From Aspidapion aeneum (Eukaryota > Arthropoda > Insecta > Coleoptera > Brentidae): 64,000 nt of DNA. The notes under the pieces are model-generated. The model made no database searches and had not been told where the DNA came from. It saw nothing but the letters and a program-made list of their open reading frames with translations. The stretch spans positions 103,342,314 to 103,406,313 of the forward strand of contig OY755042.1 in the NCBI GenBank assembly GCA_963576565.1. The letters are read 5' to 3'. The position numbers and the translations under genes are program-made. Of this stretch, positions 25,501 to 40,500 are shown piece after piece. Every line of letters begins with the position of its first letter. The first letter of the stretch is position 1.

Positions 25501-28500
25501 TCTTTCTATAGAACGAATTCATTGCATAAAGTTCTCTTTCCTCTAGATAACTCATTAAGATTGTGCCCTGTCATTCCTTTTGCCACATCCAAAATCACCT
25601 ATCTTAGTTTCTTCTATGTTCATTTTCAATTTTACTACTACTAACTTTTGTTTTATATTCAAGTAGTGACAAGCCCTACTGGACCTCGATGCCCCTAGAC
25701 CCTTATGGGTACATTATGCACACGTACCTACTGAGTTTGACTAAGGTGGCATATTTTTTTGTCACCCAGTACAAAGAATAACTCTAGACTACAACAAAAA
25801 TGATTTAGGCTTAACATTTTGCCTCGAATATATACCACTAAAAGCCTAAAATACTGACACCCTTCTTATAATAGAGAGTGCAACCAATAAGCAACCCTAC
25901 TCACTTTATGGCATCTTGACAGATCCGCGGTTTCTGGATTAGAGCTACATCGATCTCACTCTCTTTAATGCCGGTTTTCCACCAAACGGACAAAACAAAA
26001 ACAAAACATAAACTCGTGTCGAATAAAACAAAACTAAAACTTTTGGCCAACTTTTTCAAGACTGGCGGGTTTTGCAACAGTTGGAGTTTTGTTTTTCGAG
26101 TCCCGTTTGGAAGCGGTAACATCAAAAAGTTTTGACGAGTTTCGACGAATTTTGAAACTTGCGTCTGTTTAGTGGAAATGGTCGTGTTGAGTTTTTTTAT
26201 GTTCTAATTTTATTTCGTTGTGCTAGTCTGGCTACCACTATTGTACCAAATTGATAGGTAAGTAAATATAAGTATTTTAAGAAATTTGTTTCCAAACGCT
26301 CGATAAATATATAATATAGCTGGCATCCTTTGGGTCCCACAAATTTCTATGTTCCCTTTAGGCATCAATTAAGGTACTAATTTCTTCAGTGGTCCACTCT
26401 TTTTTTGGAAGTACCACTTTCAGACATGATCTACTTGTAGGTATATATCTAATATACAGGGTGTTCCAACTAAAAGGCAACAGAGGAGTTTTTGGGTATT
26501 TTTCGTGCGCATTTGGAGAAACGCTCGGACACGTCGATTTTGTTTGCGAGGGGGACACTTTTTGGCTATCTTGAAATTTTTGTAACACGCACCATCTTCG
26601 AGGGGTATACTTTACTCCTATATTTTGAATAGGGAAAGTGGGTCCAGTGATATTTTGTTTTGAAGTTCTCTTAAATATCTTTACAACTTTTTAGTTTTTG
26701 AGATATTTGCTTTCAAATTTTCAAATTTAACATTGAATGATAAAATAAAAATTAAATCCGAAAAATATAAAATTTTGATTAAATTTTTATTTTATCAGTC
26801 CATGTTAAATTTAAAAATTTGAAAGCAATTATCTTAAAAACTAATCGATGGATTTTCAAAATTTTTACACGGTTGTAAATATATTCAAGAGAACTTCAAA
26901 ACAAAATATCACTGGACCCACTTTCCCTATTCAAAATAAAGGGGTAAAGTATACCCCTCGAAGATGGTGCGTGCTACAAAAATTTCAAGCCAAAAAGTGT
27001 CCCCCTGGCAAACAAAATCGACGTGTCCGAGCGTTTCTCCAAATGCGGACGAAAAATACCCAAAAACACCTCTGTTACCTTTTAGTTGGAACACCCTGTA
27101 TATAGATATATACCTACAAGTAGATCATGTCTGAAAGTGGTAAACTTCCAAAAAAAGAATGGTCCACTGAAGAAATTAGTACCTTAATTGATGCCTAAAG
27201 GGAACATAGAAATTTGTGGGACCCAAAGGATGCCAGCTATAAAAATAGAATTAAAAAAATGGATCCTTACAAAGAAATTGCCCAGTTGTTTAGCACAAAT
27301 TGGATGGAAATAAAAAATATAACTTCACAATATCAACGTGAAAGAAGGAATTACAAAAAAAATTAAAACCTCTGGCGCGGGTCAATATTTCACACCCAAA
27401 TGGTTTGGGTTTAATTCGATGAGTTTTTTGCATGATCGGAATAAACCCAGAAAAGGCATTCAGATTGGTGGAGAACATGAGGTAAGATTTTGAAAAGAAA
27501 TCTTTTTCTCTAAACATGTTGGTTGAATTGAAAAAAAATTGTGGACTAACTACCAGTGGAAAAGGACCGAAAACAAAAACACAACTCAAACAAAACCTAG
27601 TCCGCTTGATGGGAACAAGAGTTTTGGGTTTGTCTTCGATTGGTTTTTGTTTTTCGGAAACTAGAAAACACAAACAAAACACAAACTGAACTGTCCGTTT
27701 GGTGGAAAACCGTCTTAAGATGGTGTGTGGAAGCCAGGTCTATTACTAACTTACTTGAACTTGCGTCAAAGGCTGACTGTCAATATTCCAGTCAATACTA
27801 TCAATTTCGTCTCCAAAGTAGGGCCATTTAACATCGCCAAAGGTACTTAATGTGGTCAGTATGGTATCGATATCTTCTTTGGATGATTTTTTAAAAAACT
27901 TTTGTTGATCGACTAAGCTGTAGTTAAGAGGAACGTAAGGATTAGTGTTGGAATCCGTGCAACCTAAAAAATATTATAAATAAATAAAGCACTACAACAG
28001 TAATAATCAAAACACTATCCTAATCTTAAGAACACGTTACTCTAACAATTCCAAGCACTTGATCTAATTCAGCGCCTACTATGCGAGAAAAAACAATTTT
28101 GTTTTAAAGCATTTACCATACATATAATTTACCAAGCAGATAATTTTTAAGATGCAACTTTCAATGCAAATATGTAGACAACCAGAGGAGATACAAAAAA
28201 ATATTTTAGATTTAGGATGTATGAATTGTGTACTTTAAATGTGGGTAGTTGATATCTTCAGTTATTGTACTTAACCATGTCCATCTAGATTACCAAAACG
28301 TTCCACTGTAGATCCGAGCGAATTCATCCGCCTTCTCTAACTAACCCTACCATAGACAAATATAAATAGTTTGTGTATAGTGAACTTTACCTTCTGCTAG
28401 CTCAAATGTCAATTGGTGCGAATGGTCAATGGTCCCTGGGCAATAAAGTTGTTGCAAAACTCCTTTTCCCTGGATTTCTGAATGCAAATTGACTCCCAAA

Positions 28501-31500
28501 GTTGGCGTCGCAATCTCCACTTTTGTGTTCATTGGCAAGTTTGATCTGACCATAAATAGTGGCCAAATCATTGCCAGAATTCGGTTGGACCTGTTGAAAT
28601 CTTGGACCACTATGCGACACCATACGCTGAGAAATTGACCGCGTTCTTGGAGGGGAACTTTGACCAACCATGGTTGAGCTCCTACAAACAAAAGAAGTTT
28701 GGCCTTATCAGTACTTAATATAGATTTTAGACCTTCCTAGCCCGCGCAGCAATGGCTAGAGAAGGTATTATTTTTTATTATTTGTCAAACACACTGTCTT
28801 TATTATATTACAACCTAGTAAATAAGACTAATTAGCAATTTTGTTTTAACTTAATTTACTAGAAAAGTTAGGTTTAAACTTCGGCGTTCACTCAACAGTT
28901 TTCTCCGCTTTGTTTCGTCTGTAACTTACAACTGTGTTGTGTTTATAGCATTATTTTGTTTTATGTAATTCACTTAGTTTACTAGCTCAAACGGCTTCAC
29001 TCTTTTTAGTCTTCGAACTAGCATAGTATTGTCTAGAAGCTGAATTGCTTCCACATTCACATGTCGATGGAGTCTATCTTCATGGCTTTGTGCGTACTTT
29101 TTTATTGTCTCTGCTACAGTTTCGATTTTTAGATCCCGATGAATGTCACTATTTTGAACGTACAAAGGTGCATTCACAATGTTTCTTAATACTTTATTTT
29201 AAAATCTCTGTAAAACTAGAATTTACTCTCTTTAGTACAACCCCATAGTTGAATACCATATGTCCATACTGGTTTCAGTATTTCTCTATAAAGCAGTAAC
29301 TTATCATGAATTGTTAAATTTAAATACTTTATCTCAAGTTCTTCTTTTTTTTTCTTAACCTGTGCTTTCCAGCGCAATTTGGCATCAAGTGTCATACCGA
29401 GATATTTTGCCTGATTTGAATATGGTACGGGAATGTTGTTACTTGTTATTTGTATGTGATTTATATTTTTGTTTGTAGAATCAACATGAATTGATTTAGT
29501 TGCATTTAATCCTAGTCGCCACTTTGTAGTCCAACTGTGAACTTCGGTGACCATATCCTAAAGTTTTTCTATACTTTCATCAATAGATTTTTCTATCGTC
29601 AATAAATCAGTATCATCGGCAAATGTTGCAAAGAGACAATTTTCCAGCTTTGGGATATCGCAAGTGAATAATAACTATAGATAAGGGCCTTGTACGCTAC
29701 CCTGGGGCACGCCTGCTCTTAAATTTGAGTATGAGTCTTCCTGTTTTACTCTGAATTGTCTATCAGAAATGCATGATTCCAAAATATCCGAATATTGTTT
29801 TGGTAGAAACCGTTTTAGTTTAAAATTAAGGCCTTTATGCCACACTTTGTCAAATAATTGTGCTACATCTAGAAAGACTGCAGAACAAACTATTCCCTCT
29901 TCTAATGCTTTTACTATTATATTAGTAATTCTGTGTACTTCGGCTATCGTCTATAGGTGAAAACTTTAAATAGACAAGTTACATAATATTTTCCATAATG
30001 TCTTTTGAACTAGATCAGAAGTCGGATGTCATTCCTTATGTCAAATTTTGACAGCAACTTTCTTAAGTTAAAGGGAAATGTATATTTTCTGTCAGAACGA
30101 CTGTTGTTAATGTCTAGTCAACGCCAATTTTGAGTTATCTAGGTTACAAATTTAATTATTATTAGTGTACTTTGACAGTAATTTAAACTATGCCATACCT
30201 GTCAAATGTTCCCTAAGTGGTATATCTCCCGTCCAATAAGATTCCAAACCATAAAAGCGTAGTCTTAAGCAGTAGTTCTTTTTTCTGTTTAGAACAACAG
30301 ACGGCCCTGGCTGGTTAACCAAAACAACATGAGTTTCGGCATTTTTAAACTCCGCTTCTTTGCTTTCTTTATCGTTCATCGCTTCGACGACTTTCATTTC
30401 TAAATGTTTTGCAAGCAGGTTGTAGACCGTTAGTTGGCCATAAACGGTAATCTAAAGGAATATAACAAAAAAATAATGATATGTTATAAGTAACAAAAGG
30501 AACAATTATCCTAGATACTGTCACGCCCGCATTTAGCCGAGAAATTCATCTGTTGCCTATCTACGGTTACATTTAATTTATTTTGAGGTAGGCGTTCCAA
30601 AGTACTTAGCTTAGACGAAAACTGACAAAAATACAAAATTCGCAAAAACAAAGCAATGTCAATAGAATATTTTCAATAATAACATCGGTTAACAATTTTG
30701 TTTCCTAGAGTCTAACCACAATATAGCCTTTAATTTCGGTCTAGTGCATAATTGTTCGATTTAAGTTTAAGAGGCATACTATTTCCTTTAAAACACTGAT
30801 ATTAGACTCTAGGTTTTACAAGTTCCTATAAAAGTAACTGTTTCTTATATCTAAGGCACCATTTTACCTTTCAGCACCAATTTTCTTGCTCCAAACCACA
30901 GATTAGATTAAATAAGATTAGTAAAATTCCAAACAAAATGTGTCGTTTCTTTTATGATTTTTATATTCACTACTAAAAGTTTTTATGCAGTTCTACAACC
31001 CTGCATCTTGTTACGTAAAATACTGACTTTTAACTTTTTACTAGATCACTTTACTAACTAGATGGTTTTAATTTAACAGTTTAACTACGGATCTTTATTA
31101 TGTTAATAGTTTCACTGCGTTTTTTATACTGCTTTTTTTTCTTCATGTTAATTATTTCACTGCGTTTGTGATACTGATTCTAATAATCGCGACTCGTCCT
31201 TTTATATCCCAAAATCTGTTGTTTTTTAACGCAGATGTTCAGAACTAATTCAGCAAATTTGAATAACAAGGTAATAAATAATTTTCATTTAATTTTTATT
31301 TGACATTTACTATTAATTATTAATATCTATTATATCAAACAAACCGGCGGATGTGTTTATTCTTATTATTAAAATGTTTTTTACATTTAAATCAATTGAT
31401 TTGTTATTTTTTATATTTTTAATTCCGAGAAAAAGCAATAAATCAACCACCTGTATTGGCGGCCACTGGCCTTCAAAGAAAATAAGTCAACAATTAAAAA

Positions 31501-34500
31501 TTATTTATTATTTAATTTTTCCAAGAAATGGCCATAATTTTATTTCCTGTGTCTACTTAGTGTTTTTCGGCTTTCTGGTAACCTACTTTACTAATTTAAA
31601 ATGAATTATTATTTTGTTTTTTAAAAACATCTTTGATCTATTTAGTTCACAGGTGCTTTGCTAAATTTGAACACCTATTTGGTTTATTAAAAAGATTTTA
31701 AAATTCAGTCTCAAACTTAATCGTGCTTCGATCGGTTCGTCGGTAATCCAAAGTGTGTGCCAGGTAAAGAGTGGCTAGTTCCTTCCTGCCCAACGGGTTG
31801 CCTACGAGTGGCCATCTACTCTCTGAAGTTATGACAAAACGTAATCTAAATTTAAAATCATCATCAATCATCTCAAGAGCTACCAATGCGGGAAATAAAC
31901 CAAAGGAAAATTGGAAGATTATAAATAAATATAGAACCTAATCTAATTAATAATTTCTACTGTACAGTAGCAGATAAGTTTTAATATAATAATAATAAAG
32001 ATTAATATCTCTGAAACCCTACATGAGATTAAGGCAATATTATAGACTATAAAGAACAAAAACAGTGCTGGTTACGATGGGATCTCTACAAAAATATTGC
32101 AAAAATTACCGGACAATGCACTTAGTGTACTAGTGAAACTCATAAACAACTCTTTCGATAATGCCATATTTCCAGAATGCTTAAAATCTGCAATAGTAAT
32201 TCCCATTCACAAAGGAGGAGAATCGGAAGAACCTCGCAATTTTCGCCCTGCATCTCAATCTTGTCGTCCATCTCCAAACTTATTGAAAAGATTGCAAATA
32301 CTAGAATTAATGACCATCTAGATAGAAACGAATTTACTTTCAAAATCACAGTTTGGCTTCCAAAAAGATAAAAGCACAAACGATGCTATATTTTCGTTCT
32401 TAGAAAATGTATATTTGGGAGTAAACGACGGTGAATGCGTTGCAGCAGTGTTCTGTGACTTCTCTAAGGCATTTGATTGCGTGGATCACGGAATACTGTT
32501 GCAAAAACTAATACATTATGGATTTAGACACACAGTGGTGTAAATCCTATCTTTCAGAGAGAACTCAAGCCGTAAAAGGCGAAAATGCTAGTCTTTCTAG
32601 TATCCAAACTATAACTAGGGGCGTACCGCAAGGAGCAGTGCTTGGCCCGATGTTTTTCCGTTTTTATATTGATGATCTGGCTTATTTGGACATAGAAGGA
32701 AAGTTTACCATCTTTGTAGACGATACAACGATTTTGTGGAAAGGTCCCAAAGCCATTACCCAAGTCATCATCTTCAATGACATTAAGAAAATCAAAGAAT
32801 GGTGTGATTGCAACCCCCTCTGTTTCAATATAAATAAAACCAATATTTTATCTTTCCGTTCCTCTATCTCAAATATACGCTTGGGAAATCAGAATATTGA
32901 GGTGAAAGAGTCTGTAAAATTTTTGGGTATGATAGTTGATGAAAAATTAAACTTTCATGAACATATTAATCACCTTAGTTCAAAATTATCATCAGCATGT
33001 TTCGCTATTGGAGTGGTCAAAAGGGAGCTAAACTTTGAGTCGGCAAGGATGGTGTATTTCTCCTTATTTGAGTCTCGCCTGAGATATGGTTTGGCTTTCT
33101 GGGGTCTTTGTTCAGCGGCCTTTTTTCAGTCAGTGTTTATTATCCAAAAACGAGCTATAAGAAGATTATATAATGCTAACCCTCGCGAACACTGCAGGCC
33201 TTTATTTAAAACAGCTAGAATCCTAACTCTTCCTTGTCTCTTTATACTGAAAACTGTTAGCCTTGTTCACAAGAAAAAACTGCAACAGGATAATCATACC
33301 AACGTCGGCCATTACACAACTCGGCAATCTGAGAATCTACCCTTGCCAATACCAAGATTAACTCTAACAAAAAATTCACTTATCTATGAATGCATAAAAC
33401 TTTATAATCACCTGCCAATTATAATAAGGAGAATTCAAAATTTAAAACGATTTAAAAAGGCAGTTCGTTCTTGTGTAGAAGAAAAAATGATTTATTCATA
33501 AATACTTTTAATTCAATGATTTTAAACTTTAAAAATGCTTATGGCTGTGATGAACTAAAATAAGAAAACGTTATGACAGAATCTTTTTAAATATGTTTGA
33601 CTTTTTTTAACTTTCAAATATTAGAGTAATGTCGTCGTGTATAAAATTTTTTTTTGTGTTTTTGTTGTTGTGTTGGGCATTGTTTTGCTCTGTAAATGTC
33701 TTTATTTTTGTTTTTTTTTTACTTTTATTCAGTCTTAAATATATACTTTGAAAATAGGTACCGAGATAGATAAATTTAGGAAACTTAAGTATTTGGTAGA
33801 TACTAAGAATATTTTTTGCTTTGTCAATAAGATTTACTCTTCCGACAATAAAGTTTGTTTGAATTGAATTGAAAATCGGCAGATTTCATTTTATGATAAT
33901 TGTTGAAACTTAGTTTTTATAAAAACTGTAGATATGTGTTGTCTGTTAACAATTTTCACAAACTAACCAAAAGTTGTCATGTTCTGAGAAGCACAGCTGT
34001 GAAGTGTGTCAAAAAAGAAGTAAAAGTAACCAGTATACATAGCTAATCCTATTGTCCTGGCGGTTTTTTACTGGTATTGGTTTTACGGTTTTTCCCTAGT
34101 TGTTTTCGGAACTTTTGAATCAATTTTTGCTACAGAACACAAAGCAGATTTTTAACAGATAACAGGATAAAAAAATAAAGCAAACCAAAATTGTGTCTGC
34201 AAAAGGTCAAAATTGGACTTCTCAATATCACGTGATATCTGTCATTTAACGTCGCATTAATAAAGTTAGCTAATGTCCCTAATAATATGAATGATTTTTT
34301 ACTAACCTGTTTTTGGGTTTTTGACAAGGACTTCACACAAATAAATACTACAGTGTCTTTGTAATTTTTAAACTGAACTGGCCTAATGACATCCTCATTA
34401 ATTGGCATAGGTTCTGACCATTCCCACTGAACTTTTTCTAGTGACAGTCTCAAGGATTGCTGTTTCTTTTGTGACCTAAAAAAACCAATAAAAGGAATGA

Positions 34501-37500
34501 CATTCTTTACACAACCGACGTTAAATACTTTATTATTTGACCGAGTATTTAACCAATTTTTGTAATTGTTAAAAGAAAATTTAACAAAGAATATAATAAA
34601 AAAGACAGATAAATATTAGAAAAACACGAATTTAGTTTAAGCAAGGGTAAAATTTTTGAAAACTAATCTGACTCACCTCCAGGAGTACAAATGAAACTGT
34701 CTAGGCATCAGCAATATACTTTCTTCGGTGTCGTCTTGACCAAATCTTAAAAGAGCGTTTGTGTCATTCCGAATAACGTATCTAGTCACTACAATAAAAT
34801 CCATGCCCGAACTTTCCGTTGAGGTATTTCTTTGCCACATTTGTGTGCTCACAGCTAAAATAAGATTTGCTAACTATTCATCTAACAACCACTGCAAACA
34901 AATTTTGATAAAGCGGATCAAACATAACAGTGCAGAAATAGAAATAGTACGGTTTGATAACAATTTTATAAAAATATACAAATAACATCCTCAGAAATTG
35001 TAATAACTAGTAGTACCAGTAGTGGGCGTCAGGTGACCCGTAGGTCCGGCAAGTAAGCCTGTCTTGTTGTCAGGCAAGCCTCGCTAAAAAATGCCTTTTT
35101 CCGAAAGACCGTGGTTGACTATACACAGTGTGCCTGAACGAAGTATAGGTTACATAAAAATGGTTCCTGACTTCAGAACCATATTTATATAAATCCTAGT
35201 TAGTCTAGGTGCTGTCTCCTGTCACGTGTGACCTAATATGTGCGCTCAGTTTGAATGCGGGGCATTGTTAAGCACCCATAGATGTATAAAAAAAGTTTGG
35301 TCACGTGGTCGAACTCATAGTCGTTTGGCCGCCATCTTTGAAAATTGCCGCTAAATTGATAGATTTTTTTGTTTAAGCGTATCTCCGTTCCCAGTCAGAT
35401 TTTAATTTTTTAAAGCTTGTTATACTCCTTTTTTAAAGGCAAATAAATTTTGATATTACACATTTTTTAATAAATCAAGTAGTTTTTGAGATATACCACG
35501 ATTATTAGTATGTTCGCTCGCAAAATAATTAAAATAATGCCCATGCTCATTTTATTGCAACTACAATATTATTGACATTTGTTTTTTTTTGTTACAAAGA
35601 AGGCTTTAAACTTTTCATAGAAGAGGCTATTGACTTTATGTGTTTAAAGGTTTGCCCCCCTCCTTGACATAAAGCTTATATTTTTTAGTTCTAGTAAAAA
35701 AAAGCTAGATAAACCGCAATTTCTTATAAAAATTACTTTATTTTCACCTGAGGCGCATTTTATTTTTATATATTGCTTGACTTGGTATTAGCATCTTTTA
35801 GAAAAAAAGCTGTAAAAGTTGACTTCAATTTGTTATAAATTGCTAAAAAATTTTTTTAAGTCACAAGCTTTTATAAAATGCACTAAAAATTAAAAAATAA
35901 TTTTCTAACATTCTAATATTATCATAATAATAAAAGCGATGGCCGACTGATGGAAATTTTGACGATGTTAGCACGATAAGATATCCGTATCAATTAAATA
36001 TCACTATTTGCAAGAATCAATCTAGCAGAAAAATGCAGAGGTACCAAACCCACCCAACCCGGCCCAAGATACCCCAGCATTTTTCTGACATAGGTATGGC
36101 AATGGCATAACATTGCGGCACATCAAACATATCTTTGATGACCTGCTATGTTAATATTCTTAAGTGTTTAGATCACAAAATGCTTTGATTTGCGGCCATC
36201 GCTTTTATTACAGTCGAACCTCTATAACTCGAACCCTAAGGGACAACCAAATCAGTTCGAGTTATGGAGAGTTCGAGTTATAGAATTTCGAATTAAAGAG
36301 GTTAAAATACATATAAAAAGTACAGGGACCACTTAAAAGGTTCGAGTTATAGAGAGGTTCGAGTTATAGAGGTTCGAGTTAGAGAGGTTCGACTGTATTA
36401 TGATAATATTAGAATGTTAGAAAATTATTTTTTAATTTTTAGTGCATTTTATAAAAGCTTGTGACCTAAAAAATTTTTTTTAGCAATTTATTTTCTACTT
36501 TTTAGTCTCAGCCATCTACTCTATTAAATGAAAATATTTGTTCAATAACAGAACAGAAGAGTTTATTCTAGATTATAATGAAATCGCTGATCGTGAGTTG
36601 TTTGGAAACTCATTTTTCTATTGGGGGAAGGAGAGGGTGGGGGTAGAGGTAGAAATATATTTTTTTGTTTGGGCTGTATTGCCATCGGACCTTTATGCAT
36701 ATACCAAATTTTATAAAAGTCATTTGAAGTGAAGTGTGTCAAAAACGCATTTTTTATGGAAGGGGCTGAGGGGTAGGGGTGGGAGGACATTTTTTCATTA
36801 TTGTTGTATTGTCATCAGACCACTATATGTATACCAAATTTCATCCAAATCGGATAATGGGAAGTGTGTCAAAAACGCATTTTAGCTCACACTACTACTA
36901 TAAGTAGTGTGAGCTATGGTGATCGTAATTTTCTCGAGAAAAAAAAAGTTGCTCCGATTTCAAAAAGTTTTATATATCTTTGCGTTTCAGATGATTTTGA
37001 AACTTTTTTGTTTTGCTGTCTGTCTGTCTGTCTGTCTGTATGTCTGTCTGTAACGACCAACCCGCATAACTCAAAAACCCCTTGTCCGATTTTAATGAAA
37101 TTTGGTACCTAAGTTGGGTCTTGGGCCGTGATGGTCCCATTTAAAAATGAACAAAATCCACCGAACGCAAGCCAAATAAAAGGGTGGGGGTAGATTCCAA
37201 AAATTAGAGTTTATGTGAAAATATGGCGTGTGTGATATCAAACGAAAGGTAATTAAGTCTGGGGTTAAAAAAAATTAATTTTAGTTTATTTAAAAAAAAA
37301 GGGTGGGGGTAGATGTCAAAAATTAGACTTTAAGTGAAAATATGGCGTGTGTGATATCAAACGAAAGGTAATTGAGTCTGGAGTTAAACAAAATACATTT
37401 TAGTTTTTTTTAAAAGGGTGGGGGTAGATTGAAAAAATTTGAGTTTAAGTCAAAACATGGCTTGTGTGGTATCAAACGAAAGGTAATTGGGTCTGGAGTT

Positions 37501-40500
37501 GAATAAAATATATTTCTGTTTTTGATTATATTAGCTCACACTATAACTATAGTCCCTAGTGTGAGCTTAGGTGCCCATAGATTGGCAGAGTATTTCTATA
37601 GATGGGGGTGGGGGTAGGAGTGGTAGGATTTTTTTTTAATGTTGTATTGTCATCGGACCACTATGTGAATACCAAATTTCATCCAAATCGGATAATGGGA
37701 AGTGTGTCAAAAACTCATTTTTCTATGAAAGGGGGTGGGGGTAGGGGTTGGTGGATATTTTTTTTAGTACTGTATTGTCATCGGATCACTATATGTATAC
37801 CAAATTTCATCCAAATCGGATAACGGGATGTGTGTCAAAAACAAATTTTTCTATGGAAGGGGGTGGGGGTAGGGGTGGAAGGATATTTTTTCTTATTGTA
37901 TTATTATCGGACCACTATGTGTATACCAAATTTTATCCAAATCGGATAACGGGAAGTGTATCAAAAACACATTTTTCAATAGAAGGGGTGGGGGTAGGGG
38001 TGGGAGGATATTTTTTTCTTAATGTTGTATTGTCATGGGACCACTATGTGTGTACCAAATTTCATCCAAATCGGATAATGGGAAGTGTGTCAAAAACGCT
38101 TCACAAGATTTGATAGATAGTTAGATAGTTAGACAGAACATCTGAAGCTAAATAAAAGCTTGTAAAAATATAAATCGATCATCATATAAGCCGATAAAGC
38201 TCTGGGAGAAACTGTGACGTTGCAGGCGAGTAATAAACTGATATAGATCGATTGAAACGAGAGACTCCATCCCTAACCTTCGACAGCACAGTGTCTTTTA
38301 CGTCAGATCAATGCTAATTGCGTTTTTTCTCACCTTCAAGATGTCAGCGTCAATCAGTAAATCAAACAATTTTCATGGCTAAGCAAGTAAACCAAGCTGT
38401 CTTCTGAGGAGTTCCACACGGATGAAACAATTAACTGTCAACACTTATAATGTGTCCATTAGATCTTGGACCTACGTGAGGATAAGCTTTCGTGCTACCC
38501 ACGAAAAAACACGAGATAAACAAAACCTTTTTTACAAGACACAAAAATTTGACTTGTTATGGGACAAATAAAAGTCAGAGGATAACATACCTAAGGTGTG
38601 CGCTATACTAGGTCCAAACTTCACTTGAACAGGCTTTGAAATAAAATTGCATTGCAATCCTTTGGACAAATTCAGTTCAAGCTTTGAAGAAAAGGGCGGG
38701 ACGAAGGTTTGATCTGTCAAAAACGCGTAGTCTAAAACTGAGCATTGCGTGGAACAACCAATTTCGACGGCTAAAACGTCTAGGCTCCAAACAGAAGTGT
38801 ATGACGTCAAGTTCTCCATTAATAATGTCAAAAACTTTTGATTTTCCGGATGTGTTAAATCAGGTTTGTAAAGCTTAAAACAATCTGGTAACTTTGTATC
38901 GGCATCTTTTGGAAAAAAGTTGTACAAGTTGACTTCAATCTTCGATATATATAGTGCAGCATTTAATTGTGGAATCAAAGATTTGTTAAAATATGAATCA
39001 ATCCTCATACATGCCGCTAAAGCTCTGGGAGAGAGTGTGACGTTGTAACTGCAACTTTCAATGTTGTCACTTTTATCAATCGTAGTGGTGATCACAACTC
39101 TCCAAGTGGATGCTACAATTTGCTGTGGACGCCCTTTAGGCAAATTCAAATGACATACTTCACTTTCCGACAAATAGAAGTGAGTGTAAGGCATGTAGCA
39201 ATTTCGATATTCTGACCAGTACTCTAGATGACAGAGAACTAGTAAATTTTCTTGCGATCCCAGCGCCATTTTGTACGGAACAGGAAAAACTCGAACTTTT
39301 GTCAAGGCTCTAGGTTGTGGATAGCGCCACGCCATCGCTGAAGTGGATTTGTTCCAAAACATAACCTAAAAATTAACAGATCATCAAAAATCAAAATAAC
39401 ATCTTTGAAAATGGCCACCAAATTGATAGATTTTTTTGTTTAAGCGTACTTCTCCCTACCCACTTATCCGATTTTAATTTTTTAAGACTTGTTATACTCC
39501 TTTTTTAAAGGCAAAGAAATTTTGTTCTTACACATTTTTAATAAATCAAGTCGTTTTTGAGATACTAGTATTTCCGCTTGCAAAATAATTAACATAATAC
39601 CCATACTCATTTTATTGTAGCTACAATGTTATTGACATTTGTTTTTTTTTGTTACATAGAAGGCTTTAAACCTTTCACAGGCGAGGATATTGACTTTATG
39701 TTTTTAAAGTTCGATGGATGGTATCCCTAAAGACTACCTTAATGAGGGTGGTTTCTGAAACTGTTCACAAGATTATACAAAAAGTAAATTTGCAGCGAAA
39801 CGATGCATCCTAGCGAAAAACGATAGAATAAATTTTTTATAGTATTGATAATTTCGCTTCACTTTTTCTGTAATATTGTGAACAGTTTCAAAAATCACCC
39901 TCTTTAAGGCAGTCTTTAGGGGTAGCATCCTACGAACTTTAAAAACATATAGTCAATATCCTCTTCAATATATGTATGTATGTATATGTTGTATGTATGT
40001 ATGTATGTATGTACAGCGTGTCCCATTTTCGATGGGATTAAATGGGAAACTCGGCTATTATTAAAGATATCGATTATCTGATTGCACCTTACCGTGCTGT
40101 TTTTTTGAGACCTTAAAAATGGTGTAATCAGATTTTTGCTATACCCCGTGGTTTCGCTAATACTCCCTTTTTAATTTATATTGATGTTGAAAATTTCCAG
40201 GTTCGGACTAATTTATTTTTAAATATTAAATATTCTTTTTAAAACAAAAAATATTAAATTTTTATTATTTTGTGATAATAATAGCATGAAACCAATCAAA
40301 ATAGTAGTAAAAAATATCCAGGTCCGTATTTAATATTTTTATGATAAATACCATATCTCAAAAACTAAACAATATTTTAAAAAACTGACAACGTCACTAT
40401 TTTCTTCTAAAAAAAGTTGCAATGAAAAGATTTTTACAGAATAAAAATATCTTGCAAAATGAGCAAGATATAAGGGATTAATAAAAATGCAATTTTTTCA

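Larger units (their letters stand above)
25969..27715 (+). mobile_element. PIF/Harbinger-like element, non-autonomous
   Basis: GGTTTTCCACCAAACGGACA near the left end is perfectly inverted at the right end, and TAA flanks both sides (25966-25968 and 27716-27718), the 3-bp T-W-A duplication of PIF/Harbinger. It carries a MADF-domain relic and an internal inverted duplication. It fills the intron between VPS13B exons 16 and 17: without it and one TAA the intron would be 44 bp. Confidence 0.82.
35844..38164 (+). mobile_element. Hairpin plus 129-bp tandem-repeat element, copy E2
   Basis: Same start (aagtcacaagcttttataaa) and end (aataaaagcttgtaa) as E1 and the same hairpin followed by tandem units. 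It contains a pogo-like MITE in the hairpin (36211-36395) and an inverted HINE-like element in the array (36882-37594). It interrupts the exon 11 duplicate. Confidence 0.68.

Noticed and set aside
38684..38878. Plus-strand frame
   Set aside because: Antisense shadow of VPS13B exon 11.
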